Shown piece after piece: positions 46,021-53,961 of a stretch of 64,000 nucleotides of DNA. This DNA comes from Mucilaginibacter agri (GTDB taxonomy: Bacteria > Bacteroidota > Bacteroidia > Sphingobacteriales > Sphingobacteriaceae). Under the pieces are notes generated by a model that saw only the letters and a program-made list of their open reading frames with translations, ran no database searches and was not told where the DNA came from. The stretch is from the NCBI RefSeq assembly GCF_009928685.1, contig NZ_WWEO01000045.1:682001-746000 (forward strand), in the 5' to 3' direction. A program made the translations under genes and the position numbers. The first letter of the stretch is position 1. Every line of letters begins with the position of its first letter.

Positions 46021-46691
46021 AGGGCAATTACTTTAATTTTAATATTATCAACTGACCAACTCTCGTCGCATAACACGTCGGAAACATTCGTTTGAATCAA
46101 TTTTGCAAGGCACTGCAACGTAACAGTGCTACCCGAATGGGCTACCTGCTTTACTATCTTATACTGAGTTGTACCCTTGGGACTAGAGGCCAAGGCGCAC
46201 GCACCTGGAAGGGTTGTACGGAAAGCTCCCGTTTTGGGGTTATTATAACTATTGAGGTAATTATCGGGATAAGATTGAGGTGGGCAGAAATTGCCGGCGA
46301 TACAGTCTGAATTGGAAAAGGTGGTATTAATATAGGGGTTACCGTCAATTGACATCGTCCACATATCAGGTCCAGCAAAACTTTCCTGAATGCTATTACC
46401 CTCCCATGTATCGTGGATATACAAATCGAAAGATACTTCGATAAGATCGTGCTTAGGTAAATTCGGTACCGTTAAGCTAAACCCACCCGTGTTATAACGG
46501 CCTAAAACCTTAGTCTTGTTGAACGTTGTTAGTAAACCTCCATCAATATTCTTAAGATCGCCCGACTCGAAGTCGTTACTATAAACTTCTTTTTCACTTT
46601 TAACATCTTTGCCACATGATAAAAACAGCGATGCTAGAAAGAAGAGAATTAAAAAAGGGAGCTTCTTGATCCGGTTGTAAATTTTTTTCAT
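46017..46691 (-). CDS. Lipoprotein of unknown function coupled to Wzi genes
   Basis: A 224-residue lipoprotein: a basic start, a hydrophobic core and the lipobox L-F-L-S-C followed by G-K-D. The mature part begins with Y-S-N-D-F-E-S-G-D-L, a start often seen in jelly-roll carbohydrate-binding domains, and contains F-D-L-Y-I-H-D-T-W-E-G and a terminal D-E-S-W-S-V-D-N-I-K-I strand, consistent with a lectin-like beta sandwich. Four cysteines in the second half could form disulfides. I do not recognise a named family. Its overlap with the Wzi copy 1 gene and its fold-like pattern suggest a surface lipoprotein that handles the same polysaccharide. Confidence 0.78.
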   Translation of the reverse strand: MKKIYNRIKKLPFLILFFLASLFLSCGKDVKSEKEVYSNDFESGDLKNIDGGLLTTFNKTKVLGRYNTGGFSLTVPNLPKHDLIEVSFDLYIHDTWEGNSIQESFAGPDMWTMSIDGNPYINTTFSNSDCIAGNFCPPQSYPDNYLNSYNNPKTGAFRTTLPGACALASSPKGTTQYKIVKQVAHSGSTVTLQCLAKLIQTNVSDVLCDESWSVDNIKIKVIAL

Positions 46692-46723
46692 AAATAGATT
46701 TAAGACACTACAATAAATGCCGG

Positions 46724-47698
46724 TTATTTAGCCTTAGTATTTTTTAGGAGATGGCTTGTCCCTTCGATGTAAAAACGAACCCCGACAAATAATACGGCAC
46801 TTAATATCGTAAACAGTAAAATTACAGGTAATGAATGCGGCACAAAACTCAATAGTGCAATATTAATTAATAATTGTACTAAGCCATATATTGCTGCAAC
46901 AATTAAATGAGGTATCTTTTGTTCATTTGCCAGATACTGATAAAAGTGACTTCGATGGGCTTCCAACACATTCTCTTTCCTAATTAATCTAAAAATAATG
47001 GTGGTAGATGTATCTAAACCGTAAACTAACAACAACAGAATATACCTTACATCTTGTGTTTTTAAAATAAGCTGGAACATAAAAAACACAATAATAAAAG
47101 CAATACTTACGCTACCAACATCTCCAGCGAAACATTTAGCTTTTTTTCGAAAGTTAAAAAAGTTAAACACTAATACAGATAGTATAGCTGTCAACAAAAA
47201 GCTATCCGTTGTAAATCTAACCAACGTGTTTGTATAGTATAAAGTCCCCAATGCAACTAAACCATATAATCCAGTTATTCCGTTAATTCCATCCATAAAA
47301 TTGATGGCATTAATGGTGCCTATTACGAATATCAACGCAAGAACAACCCAGTAAAAAGCGAGCGTAAATAGGTGTATCTGAATGAATAATAACGCCACTG
47401 CTATCGAGTGGAAAAGAATGCGCAATTTACTACTCAGGGGTCTTACATCGTCGATAAAACTAATGAAAGCAATAATCAACAGTCCCAATAAAAACCAAGG
47501 ATATATCAAATCATTGTACAAAGGGTACAACAAAAGTGCTAATGCGAATATAATCCCGCCCCCTCTGATGGTCAAGTTAGAATGTGAGCTGCGATGATTA
47601 GGTTTGTCGATAACATTATAATGACCTGCTATCTTAAAATAGATAATTTCAATTACAAGCAAAAAAAATAAAATTATTACTATTATATATACAGACAT
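46724..47698 (-). CDS. WecA/WbpL-type undecaprenyl-phosphate sugar-1-phosphate transferase
   Basis: A 324-residue polytopic membrane enzyme of the PNPT family that starts repeat-unit synthesis by moving a HexNAc-1-phosphate onto undecaprenyl phosphate. The family motifs are present: D-K-P-N-H-R-S-S-H near 31-39, the Mg-binding F-I-D83-D84-V-R-P, N-F-M-D-G-I-N-G-I at 133-141, F-A-G-D-V-G-S near 196 and H-R-S-H-F-Y-Q-Y-L near 247. About ten helices are evident. In relatives this gene follows a UDP-HexNAc epimerase; here only a fragment of such a gene remains, 4 bases upstream. The donor sugar is therefore uncertain. Confidence 0.93.
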   Translation of the reverse strand: MSVYIIVIILFFLLVIEIIYFKIAGHYNVIDKPNHRSSHSNLTIRGGGIIFALALLLYPLYNDLIYPWFLLGLLIIAFISFIDDVRPLSSKLRILFHSIAVALLFIQIHLFTLAFYWVVLALIFVIGTINAINFMDGINGITGLYGLVALGTLYYTNTLVRFTTDSFLLTAILSVLVFNFFNFRKKAKCFAGDVGSVSIAFIIVFFMFQLILKTQDVRYILLLLVYGLDTSTTIIFRLIRKENVLEAHRSHFYQYLANEQKIPHLIVAAIYGLVQLLINIALLSFVPHSLPVILLFTILSAVLFVGVRFYIEGTSHLLKNTKAK

Positions 47699-47702
47699 GT
47701 AG

Positions 47703-47843
47703 TTATTGAATCTTAAATCTCTCTAAAACGGGAGCCGGTTTCCAACCAAAAGGAATTACAGCTTTGTCATCGTTAAATGTCAAATCAGAAATTATTTTGT
47801 TTAACTCATTGGTAAGTAGAAAATCTGGCACTTCCTCTTCCAC
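47703..47843 (-). pseudogene. C-terminal remnant of a sugar-nucleotide epimerase (extended SDR)
   Basis: An open stretch of 46 codons ends with TAA at 47703-47705, 4 bases before the WecA-like start, and is closed upstream by an in-frame TAG at 47844-47846. Its sequence L-T-F-N-D-D-K-A...F-G-W-K-P-A-P-V-L-E-R-F-K-I-Q looks like the last residues of the SDR epimerases that normally pair with WbpL/WecA-type transferases. Nothing resembling the rest of the enzyme (no GxxGxxG, no YxxxK) is found upstream before the Wza-like gene. I read it as a deletion remnant; family assignment rests on recognition of the C-terminal pattern only. Confidence 0.5.
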
Positions 47844-47846
47844 CTA

Positions 47847-48220
47847 GCCTATCCAACAGTTTAGTAATCCCGATGTGCATATTTGCCGGCTTAGGCTTGT
47901 TAATTGAAGTGCAATGAGTTGCGACAAATCAAAAACTAAGGTGGCGGCGATCTGTTACATTTTATGTCGCCAATTTTCCAACACACTGAAGAATAGCTGC
48001 ACTGTCTTCTACTAACACGATGCTCTTTTTTGCCGTGCCCCAGCTATATCAAAATAATAACTTTTTTGTATTCCATTGATCATAGATTTTAAATTGCCTG
48101 GGATTGGCCACTGGAATTAAGGGTATTCTCAAAATTGTAAAATTATTTTTCCTTTTGCACACCATATTATGACAAAATCTTTACTTATATCATACTCAAT
48201 TCGCAAGGCCTATACTACCG
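47847..48220. other. Degenerate intergenic region beside epimerase remnant
   Basis: About 370 bases without an intact gene. On the minus strand, around 47962-48040, a short open stretch reads K-S-I-V-L-V-E-D-S-A-A-I-L, similar to the first strand of a CheY-like receiver but closed by a stop within 25 codons. Another open stretch near 47870-47930 has no recognisable homology. Both may be relics or chance. No terminator hairpin is clear after the Wza-like gene ending at 48221. Confidence 0.4.
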
Positions 48221-50857
48221 TTACTTTATTAATGTTACAATAATCACAGCAAAAGATGATAATGCTGATGCAATTGCTGCAATCCCTGTAATTCCAATTT
48301 TTTCTCTTGGTGGATGTTTAGGCACAAATATCTCTGCCCCTGGCTTTATAGACGGGTAATCGTAAAAGAATAAGAACTTCTTCGTAGATTTTATTGATCC
48401 ATTAGCATATACCACGTAAGCGCCTTTTTTATTTGCATTATAAGTAAACCCTCCCGATTCGTTGATGTACTCACCCATGCTTTTACCCGGTTTATAAACA
48501 ATATTAATCGGCTTTAAAATCTCTCCCGAAACCCTTATGGTTTGAAGCTCTTTAGGTACAGTAATAACATCGCCGTCTTCCAAAAGCAAATTATACCTCG
48601 AATCCGGTTTTTGCATTATCCTAACCAGGTCAATACCCACAAAATCGCTCCGCAACGATAAAGAATCTTGCTGTAAAGAGGTGGTATCTTTTACCCCCTG
48701 GGCTTGTTGTAAGCGCTTAAGATTCATTAATTTTTCGGTATCGTCTTTAGATATGTCAGAGCTATTTTTGTTTCTGGAATTATTGTTATATGGGTTTCGG
48801 TTATTCCCGTAAGGATTATCATCACCTTCGCCGTTACCGTTATTACTCTTTTCCTTATTTTTATCCTTAGGTACTTCGGGACCCGGACGCCTTAAGGATG
48901 CCCCAGCTGGAAAGGCCATTGCCGTTAAACCGCCAGCCCTTTTTAGTACGTCAGATATTTTCTCGTCTTTGCGTTGTATAGTATAAGTGCCGGGATACAA
49001 AACCTCACCCTCTATCTTAACGATCTTTTGTACCTGATAACCCTCAGATCCCCTCACAGATACGATGTCAAATGGCTGTAAAATAAAAGGATCGCCAACT
49101 ACTTTTAAATTTTGATCGATGTTGACTGTGAATATCTGGGCCGTTGTTGCCGATACTGACATGGCATCACTATTTTTTACCCTGCGTGAAATTTCAATCC
49201 GATTGGGGGTAGCACCTTCATTAAAACCGCCTGCCAATTGTATCAGCGATTCCAGGTTCATATTATCACCGTATTTGAATATACCCGGATTTCTTACTTC
49301 TCCTTTGATCTCGACCTGATATTCATCCCTTAAATCAAATATGGAAGATATCGTGATCTTATCCTCTCGTTGAAGTGATATATCAGCTTGCGTACCCTTT
49401 ATAATTTTGTCCACATCGAACGAAAGCAAAGAAGGTGTATTGTCGAGATTTAGCCTTGAAATATATCCACGATTTAAAAAGGCATCTTCCTTTAAGCCAT
49501 CCGCTTTAGCAATCAATTGTTTCAGGGTCATACCCTTTTCCAACTCATATTTACCTGGACGAAAAACTGCGCCTGAAATCTCAACGCGATTTTCAAATCG
49601 GTCGAGAATCATCTCAATAATATATTTATCCCCGTTGATAGGTTTGTAAGTACTAAATTGATCCGCGTCCACGTCAACTATCTTACGTTCCTTATTAGTG
49701 TTTTGTAACACCTTAATATTTGCGGTATAAGCCTGGCTTGTAAACCCGCCGGCAAAATCAATAACATTCTGTAAATTTTCGGTCTTAAGCACCTCGTATA
49801 ATGCAGGGCGCTTAACCTCTCCTCCCATCTCCACACGGGCTTCGTAAACTGGGATATTAATAACATCCTGATCCTGTAGCCTAATATTTTTTTGAATACC
49901 TTTTAAAAGGAAATCATAAACATCTATAGTAGCAATGGTCTTACTATTTCTGATTACCTGTATTTTTCTGAATGATCCGTTTTCATTAGGCCCGCCAGAA
50001 GCATACAAAGCGTTGAAAACAGTTGAGAGCGACGATAAAGTATAAGAACCCGGTTTAACCGACTCGCCAATTATGGTAACCTTTATACTTCTTATATTAC
50101 CCAAATTGATAGAAACGTTACTTCTGCCAGTCCTTAAGGCTGGGTACGTTTTGGACATTGCAGCCCTTATTTTAGAAGTAGCTTCTTCAATAGTAAGCCC
50201 TCCAACAGCAATGAGTCCTACATATTGCAATCGTATCGTGCCTTCGGGATTAACTTTTAAATTATAATTGGCCTCATTATCCCCTGTCAGGTCTATTAAC
50301 AGCTCGTCGTCCGGGCCGATGACGTAGCTTTTGGGTGTAGCCATTCTTAAATTCGGTTCGAAAGATATTTTGCTATTTCTAAAAAGCTCTTCGCCAAATA
50401 TTTTGGGTATCAAATTACCAAATGCGTCGCGCATTTTCTTGTTACGATTATTTTCCAGATTTCTTTTCCCCAATCTTGACGTATCAGTGGTATCTGCATA
50501 GCTATTATATGATCGACCGTTGTACCCATTGTTTTGGAATTGGTTGTTATTACCGGACGACTTGTTATTGTTATTGTTATTGTTATTGTTATTATTATCT
50601 TCTTTCTTAATCTTATCAATTCTCAACGTTAGTTTTTGGGCTTCATCCGGACTCATTCCCTGAGCTACTGCCATTTGCGCTATTTGTGCATCATCTGTAT
50701 ATCCTACAGAAGCCGCCTTCTGCATCAATTGCCTAACCTGTGTATCAGTAAGATCGTCAACTTTAACATCGCCGAGGTTTGACTGCGAAAAGGCTGTTTG
50801 TGAAACAATGATTATCAGAAAAAAAATAAGCGCAGTAATGGCTCTTTTCAAATTCAT
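48221..50857 (-). CDS. Second Wza-like polysaccharide export protein (SLBB domains, Asn-rich inserts)
   Basis: An 878-residue paralogue of the export protein at 39215. A signal peptide ends T-A-F-S-Q, followed by the same helical N-terminal domain (L-T-D-T-Q-V-R-Q-L, G-M-S-P-D-E-A). An Asn-rich linker (about 92-113) comes next, then F-E-P-N-L-R-M-A-T-P-K-S-Y-V-I-G-P-D-D-E-L and Poly_export, five or more SLBB repeats, a second Asn/Arg-rich insert (about 680-715) and a C-terminal hydrophobic helix. It is the first gene of the minus-strand group (Wza2, remnant, WecA-like, lipoprotein, two Wzi). No chain-length protein accompanies it on this strand, so it may use the Wzz-like or Wzc-like proteins encoded elsewhere. 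Confidence 0.92.
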   Translation of the reverse strand: MNLKRAITALIFFLIIIVSQTAFSQSNLGDVKVDDLTDTQVRQLMQKAASVGYTDDAQIAQMAVAQGMSPDEAQKLTLRIDKIKKEDNNNNNNNNNNNKSSGNNNQFQNNGYNGRSYNSYADTTDTSRLGKRNLENNRNKKMRDAFGNLIPKIFGEELFRNSKISFEPNLRMATPKSYVIGPDDELLIDLTGDNEANYNLKVNPEGTIRLQYVGLIAVGGLTIEEATSKIRAAMSKTYPALRTGRSNVSINLGNIRSIKVTIIGESVKPGSYTLSSLSTVFNALYASGGPNENGSFRKIQVIRNSKTIATIDVYDFLLKGIQKNIRLQDQDVINIPVYEARVEMGGEVKRPALYEVLKTENLQNVIDFAGGFTSQAYTANIKVLQNTNKERKIVDVDADQFSTYKPINGDKYIIEMILDRFENRVEISGAVFRPGKYELEKGMTLKQLIAKADGLKEDAFLNRGYISRLNLDNTPSLLSFDVDKIIKGTQADISLQREDKITISSIFDLRDEYQVEIKGEVRNPGIFKYGDNMNLESLIQLAGGFNEGATPNRIEISRRVKNSDAMSVSATTAQIFTVNIDQNLKVVGDPFILQPFDIVSVRGSEGYQVQKIVKIEGEVLYPGTYTIQRKDEKISDVLKRAGGLTAMAFPAGASLRRPGPEVPKDKNKEKSNNGNGEGDDNPYGNNRNPYNNNSRNKNSSDISKDDTEKLMNLKRLQQAQGVKDTTSLQQDSLSLRSDFVGIDLVRIMQKPDSRYNLLLEDGDVITVPKELQTIRVSGEILKPINIVYKPGKSMGEYINESGGFTYNANKKGAYVVYANGSIKSTKKFLFFYDYPSIKPGAEIFVPKHPPREKIGITGIAAIASALSSFAVIIVTLIK
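50572..50600 (-). repeat. AATAAC hexanucleotide repeat coding for poly-Asn
   Basis: About five in-frame AATAAC-type units code for a run of eleven asparagines in the linker of the second Wza-like protein. Because the unit is six bases, gain or loss of a unit changes linker length without shifting the frame. Confidence 0.8.
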
Positions 50858-51521
50858 ATATTTAAATGGATACTATTTTCAGTAAAAAACTACACTATTT
50901 GCATTACAAACAGTATGTCAAAGTTATTTAAAAAAAGTGTTTATGATTATTAATATTGGTCTCAGGCCTCGATAATGAATGTGTCTTCAACACAATTATT
51001 GTTGATGTTACTAAGGCTTAATTGGTTATCCTTCCCAGCAATTCTTTGAATTAACATATTTTTCATTTAAGGCAACTTCATTTCGTGATAATGCGACGAA
51101 TATACAGAAATATTTATAATCATATAGGCTTAAAACAGGCCTCCGGACATCGTGGTTATCAAATGCACATAGCAATTCTTGGCCTATTTTGTTTGCTTTT
51201 TTTTGCTTTAAGAATCACCGATTGCTTTAAACAGTTGTATATAAGCAATAAAAAATCTAAATCAATTTTTCGTTCTTTAAAAAACTTCTTTTCGACTCCA
51301 TTTCTAATAACCGTTTGCGCAAATACACCCGGTTTGTCTATTATTGATAATAATATCTTGATAAATGTATCATAACCGTACACCTGCTGTTACGGATACG
51401 AACATAATAACAAAGCTACATACAACATAAATATCTAACTAACAGACACTTGTATTTGTGGTATATGTTTTAAAGTAACTTGTCTGAAAAATATCGTTTT
51501 GCAATTTCAACTTACGCTATC
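50858..51521. other. AT-rich divergent intergenic region
   Basis: About 660 bases between the minus-strand Wza-like gene and the plus-strand permease gene. Open frames of 60-100 codons exist on both strands near 51085-51383, but they overlap each other, show no recognisable domain and use a composition unlike the neighbours, so I do not call them. The region must carry two divergent promoters. Confidence 0.45.
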
Positions 51522-53900
51522 ATGATAAAGAATTATATAAAAATTGCCTGGCGCAACCTTAAACGAAACAAGGCCTATGCGGCCATTAGTGTTATCGGTT
51601 TGGCATTAGGCATTACCTGTGGGATACTGATATTCACACTCATCAGCTACAACCTGAGTTTCGACAATTTTCATAAAAATGGCGACCGGGTTTATAGAGC
51701 TTACACCGAGTGGCACGACGATGGCGTAGGCCGTTCGTCGGGCGTACCGCAACCTTTAGGAAAAGCTTTCAGGAATGATTTTTCAATCGCTGAAAAAACG
51801 GCGCGTATTATCAATTTTCGTGATAACCTGATTACTATAACAAAGGGCAGCGATATTAAAAAATTTAAGGAAGAAACTGGCGTTGCATTCACTGAACCCG
51901 AGTTTTTTGATATCCTGACGTTCCCGTTGATAAGCGGTAACAAAAAAACCATACTAACGCACCCCAACGAAGCTGTTGTAACGCAGAAAATTGCACATAA
52001 ATATTTTGGCGACGGTAACGCAATGGGCCAGGTTATTAAATTAGATAACAAAATCAACTTTACAATTACCGGAATCCTGAAAGATATTCCTCCAAATACC
52101 GACCGTCGCCAGGAGATCTATGTATCATATTCCAACATGGATCAATACACCGATAAAGAACGCGAAAACAACTGGGGTGGCGTTTATAGTGGCAGTGAAG
52201 TATTTACATTATTAAAACCCGGCACTACCATCGAACAGGCAAATGCCGCAGGTGATATGATGGTTAAAAAGCACTATACAGGCCGCGATCTTAAAGTTTG
52301 GAAATTTAAATTTCAACCGCTTAATGATATTCACTTCAATACCGAACTGGATGCATCTGTAGATCGAAAATATTTATGGGCGCTATTTTTTATCGGCATA
52401 TTTTTGATCATTACTGCCTGTGTTAACTTTGTTAATTTGGCTACAGCTCAAGCTCTCAATCGCTCTAAAGAAGTGGGCATACGTAAAGTATTAGGTAGTT
52501 TACCCCGCCAGCTTTTCTGGCAATTTATCGCCGAGACGGCACTCATCACTTTCGTGGCTATTATACTGGCTGTAGCGCTGTCTTTCTTAACATTACCTTC
52601 AATAAACCAGTTATTTACATCGGAAATGCAGTTTAATTGGGCGCAGCTATCAGTATTTATTGCCATCATTAGCGTGGTGGTCGTATTTCTTTCAGGTTCG
52701 TATCCCGGTTTGGTATTGGCCAGGTTTCAACCTATTATGGCGCTTAAAAGTAAGCTTTCGCAAAAGCATGTTGGTGGCTTCTCGTTGAGAAGAGTGTTGG
52801 TGGTAACTCAGTTCTCTATTTCGCAGGTGTTAATTATCGGTACTATTATTATCGTATCGCAACTGCATTATTCACAAACTGCAGATCTTGGCTTTAGAAA
52901 AGATGCCGTAGTGCTTTTACCTTTGCCACAAAATGATAAGGCAAAGCTCACTACCATGCGTAACCGCCTTAGCGAGATTCAAGGCGTTGAGAACATTTCT
53001 TTTTGCTATCGCCCGCCGGCATCACAATCAAACAATAGCACAGGTGTAAACTACGACAATCGTGCGGAGGAAGAACATTGGGGCATTAACACCAAAACTG
53101 CCGACGAAAATTATCTGAAAACTTTTGGATTGAAATTAATAGCCGGCCGCAACTTCTTCCCTGCCGACAGCACACGCGAGTTTGTAGTTAACGAAACTTT
53201 TGTAAAAAAGCTCAATCTGAAACCGCAAGATGTAATTGGTAAAATACTAAGCATTAATGGAAAGCACACGACTGCCCCTATTGTTGGCGTTGTAAAGGAT
53301 TTCTACAATTATTCATTCCATGGAGAAATTTCGCCAATATGCATTATGCCCGATTATCGGGGATATTCTACCTGCGCTATTAAAATAAATATGGGCAGTG
53401 CCAAAACTTCACTTCCAGCATTTGAAAGGGTTTGGAACGAGACTTTTCCTGAAGAATTGTACTCATACGAGTTTCTGGATGATAGTATCAACAAGTTTTA
53501 TCAAATGGATAATATCCTGTTAAGATTAATCGAAGCATTTGCAGGTATAGCAGTAGTAATTGGCTGCCTTGGACTTTATGGACTGGTATCATTTATGGCC
53601 GTGCGCAAAACTAAAGAAATTGGTGTACGTAAAGTACTTGGTGCTAACATAGGCAGCATCTTATGGCTATTTGGTAAAGAGTTTTGCCGACTCTTGATTA
53701 TAGCATTCTTAATTGCTGCGCCTTTGGCTTGGTGGGCTATGAGCAAATACCTGCAAGATTACAAATATCGCATCACTATTGGCCCGGGCATTTTCCTGAT
53801 ATCGATACTTTTAACCTTCATTATTGCCTCTATTACAGTTGGATACAGATCTATATTGGCGGCTTTAGCCAACCCGGTTAAAAGTTTGCGTAGCGAATAA
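51522..53900 (+). CDS. MacB/FtsX-type ABC transporter permease
   Basis: A 792-residue permease from ATG at 51522. The frame is open from a TTG at 51480, but the family begins with M-I-K-N-Y-I-K-I-A-W-R-N-L-K-R-N-K as seen at the chosen start. Layout: helix (about 20-42), a MacB_PCD periplasmic domain (to about 265), FtsX bundle with three helices (about 285-420, including E-V-G-I-R-K-V-L-G), then a second helix, periplasmic domain and FtsX bundle (E-I-G-V-R-K-V-L-G-A near 710). This duplicated form is widespread in Bacteroidota. No ATP-binding subunit or membrane-fusion protein is adjacent, so its partners and substrate are unknown. Confidence 0.93.
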   Translation: MIKNYIKIAWRNLKRNKAYAAISVIGLALGITCGILIFTLISYNLSFDNFHKNGDRVYRAYTEWHDDGVGRSSGVPQPLGKAFRNDFSIAEKTARIINFRDNLITITKGSDIKKFKEETGVAFTEPEFFDILTFPLISGNKKTILTHPNEAVVTQKIAHKYFGDGNAMGQVIKLDNKINFTITGILKDIPPNTDRRQEIYVSYSNMDQYTDKERENNWGGVYSGSEVFTLLKPGTTIEQANAAGDMMVKKHYTGRDLKVWKFKFQPLNDIHFNTELDASVDRKYLWALFFIGIFLIITACVNFVNLATAQALNRSKEVGIRKVLGSLPRQLFWQFIAETALITFVAIILAVALSFLTLPSINQLFTSEMQFNWAQLSVFIAIISVVVVFLSGSYPGLVLARFQPIMALKSKLSQKHVGGFSLRRVLVVTQFSISQVLIIGTIIIVSQLHYSQTADLGFRKDAVVLLPLPQNDKAKLTTMRNRLSEIQGVENISFCYRPPASQSNNSTGVNYDNRAEEEHWGINTKTADENYLKTFGLKLIAGRNFFPADSTREFVVNETFVKKLNLKPQDVIGKILSINGKHTTAPIVGVVKDFYNYSFHGEISPICIMPDYRGYSTCAIKINMGSAKTSLPAFERVWNETFPEELYSYEFLDDSINKFYQMDNILLRLIEAFAGIAVVIGCLGLYGLVSFMAVRKTKEIGVRKVLGANIGSILWLFGKEFCRLLIIAFLIAAPLAWWAMSKYLQDYKYRITIGPGIFLISILLTFIIASITVGYRSILAALANPVKSLRSE

Positions 53901-53910
53901 AACTTGCTTA

Positions 53911-53953
53911 TGAAAAACAACAAAGGCGCCATTGGCGCCTTTGTTGTTTTTCA
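53911..53953. terminator. Bidirectional terminator, 20-bp stem with 3-base loop
   Basis: Arms of about 20 bases (centre GGCGCC-ATT-GGCGCC, flanked by AACAACAAA / TTTGTTGTT) with A runs on one side and T runs on the other. It sits between two convergent genes, 10 bases after the permease stop and 8 bases from the phosphoesterase stop, and can end both transcripts. Confidence 0.92.
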
Positions 53954-53961
53954 TCTTTCGA

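Noticed and set aside
50560-50605. Short tandem repeat considered as a CRISPR-like array
   Set aside because: Six-base units without spacers, in frame within a coding region; it is a simple sequence repeat.
51085-51383. Two overlapping opposite-strand frames of 74 and 96 codons
   Set aside because: They shadow each other, have no recognisable domain, signal or coupling, and lie in an AT-rich promoter region.
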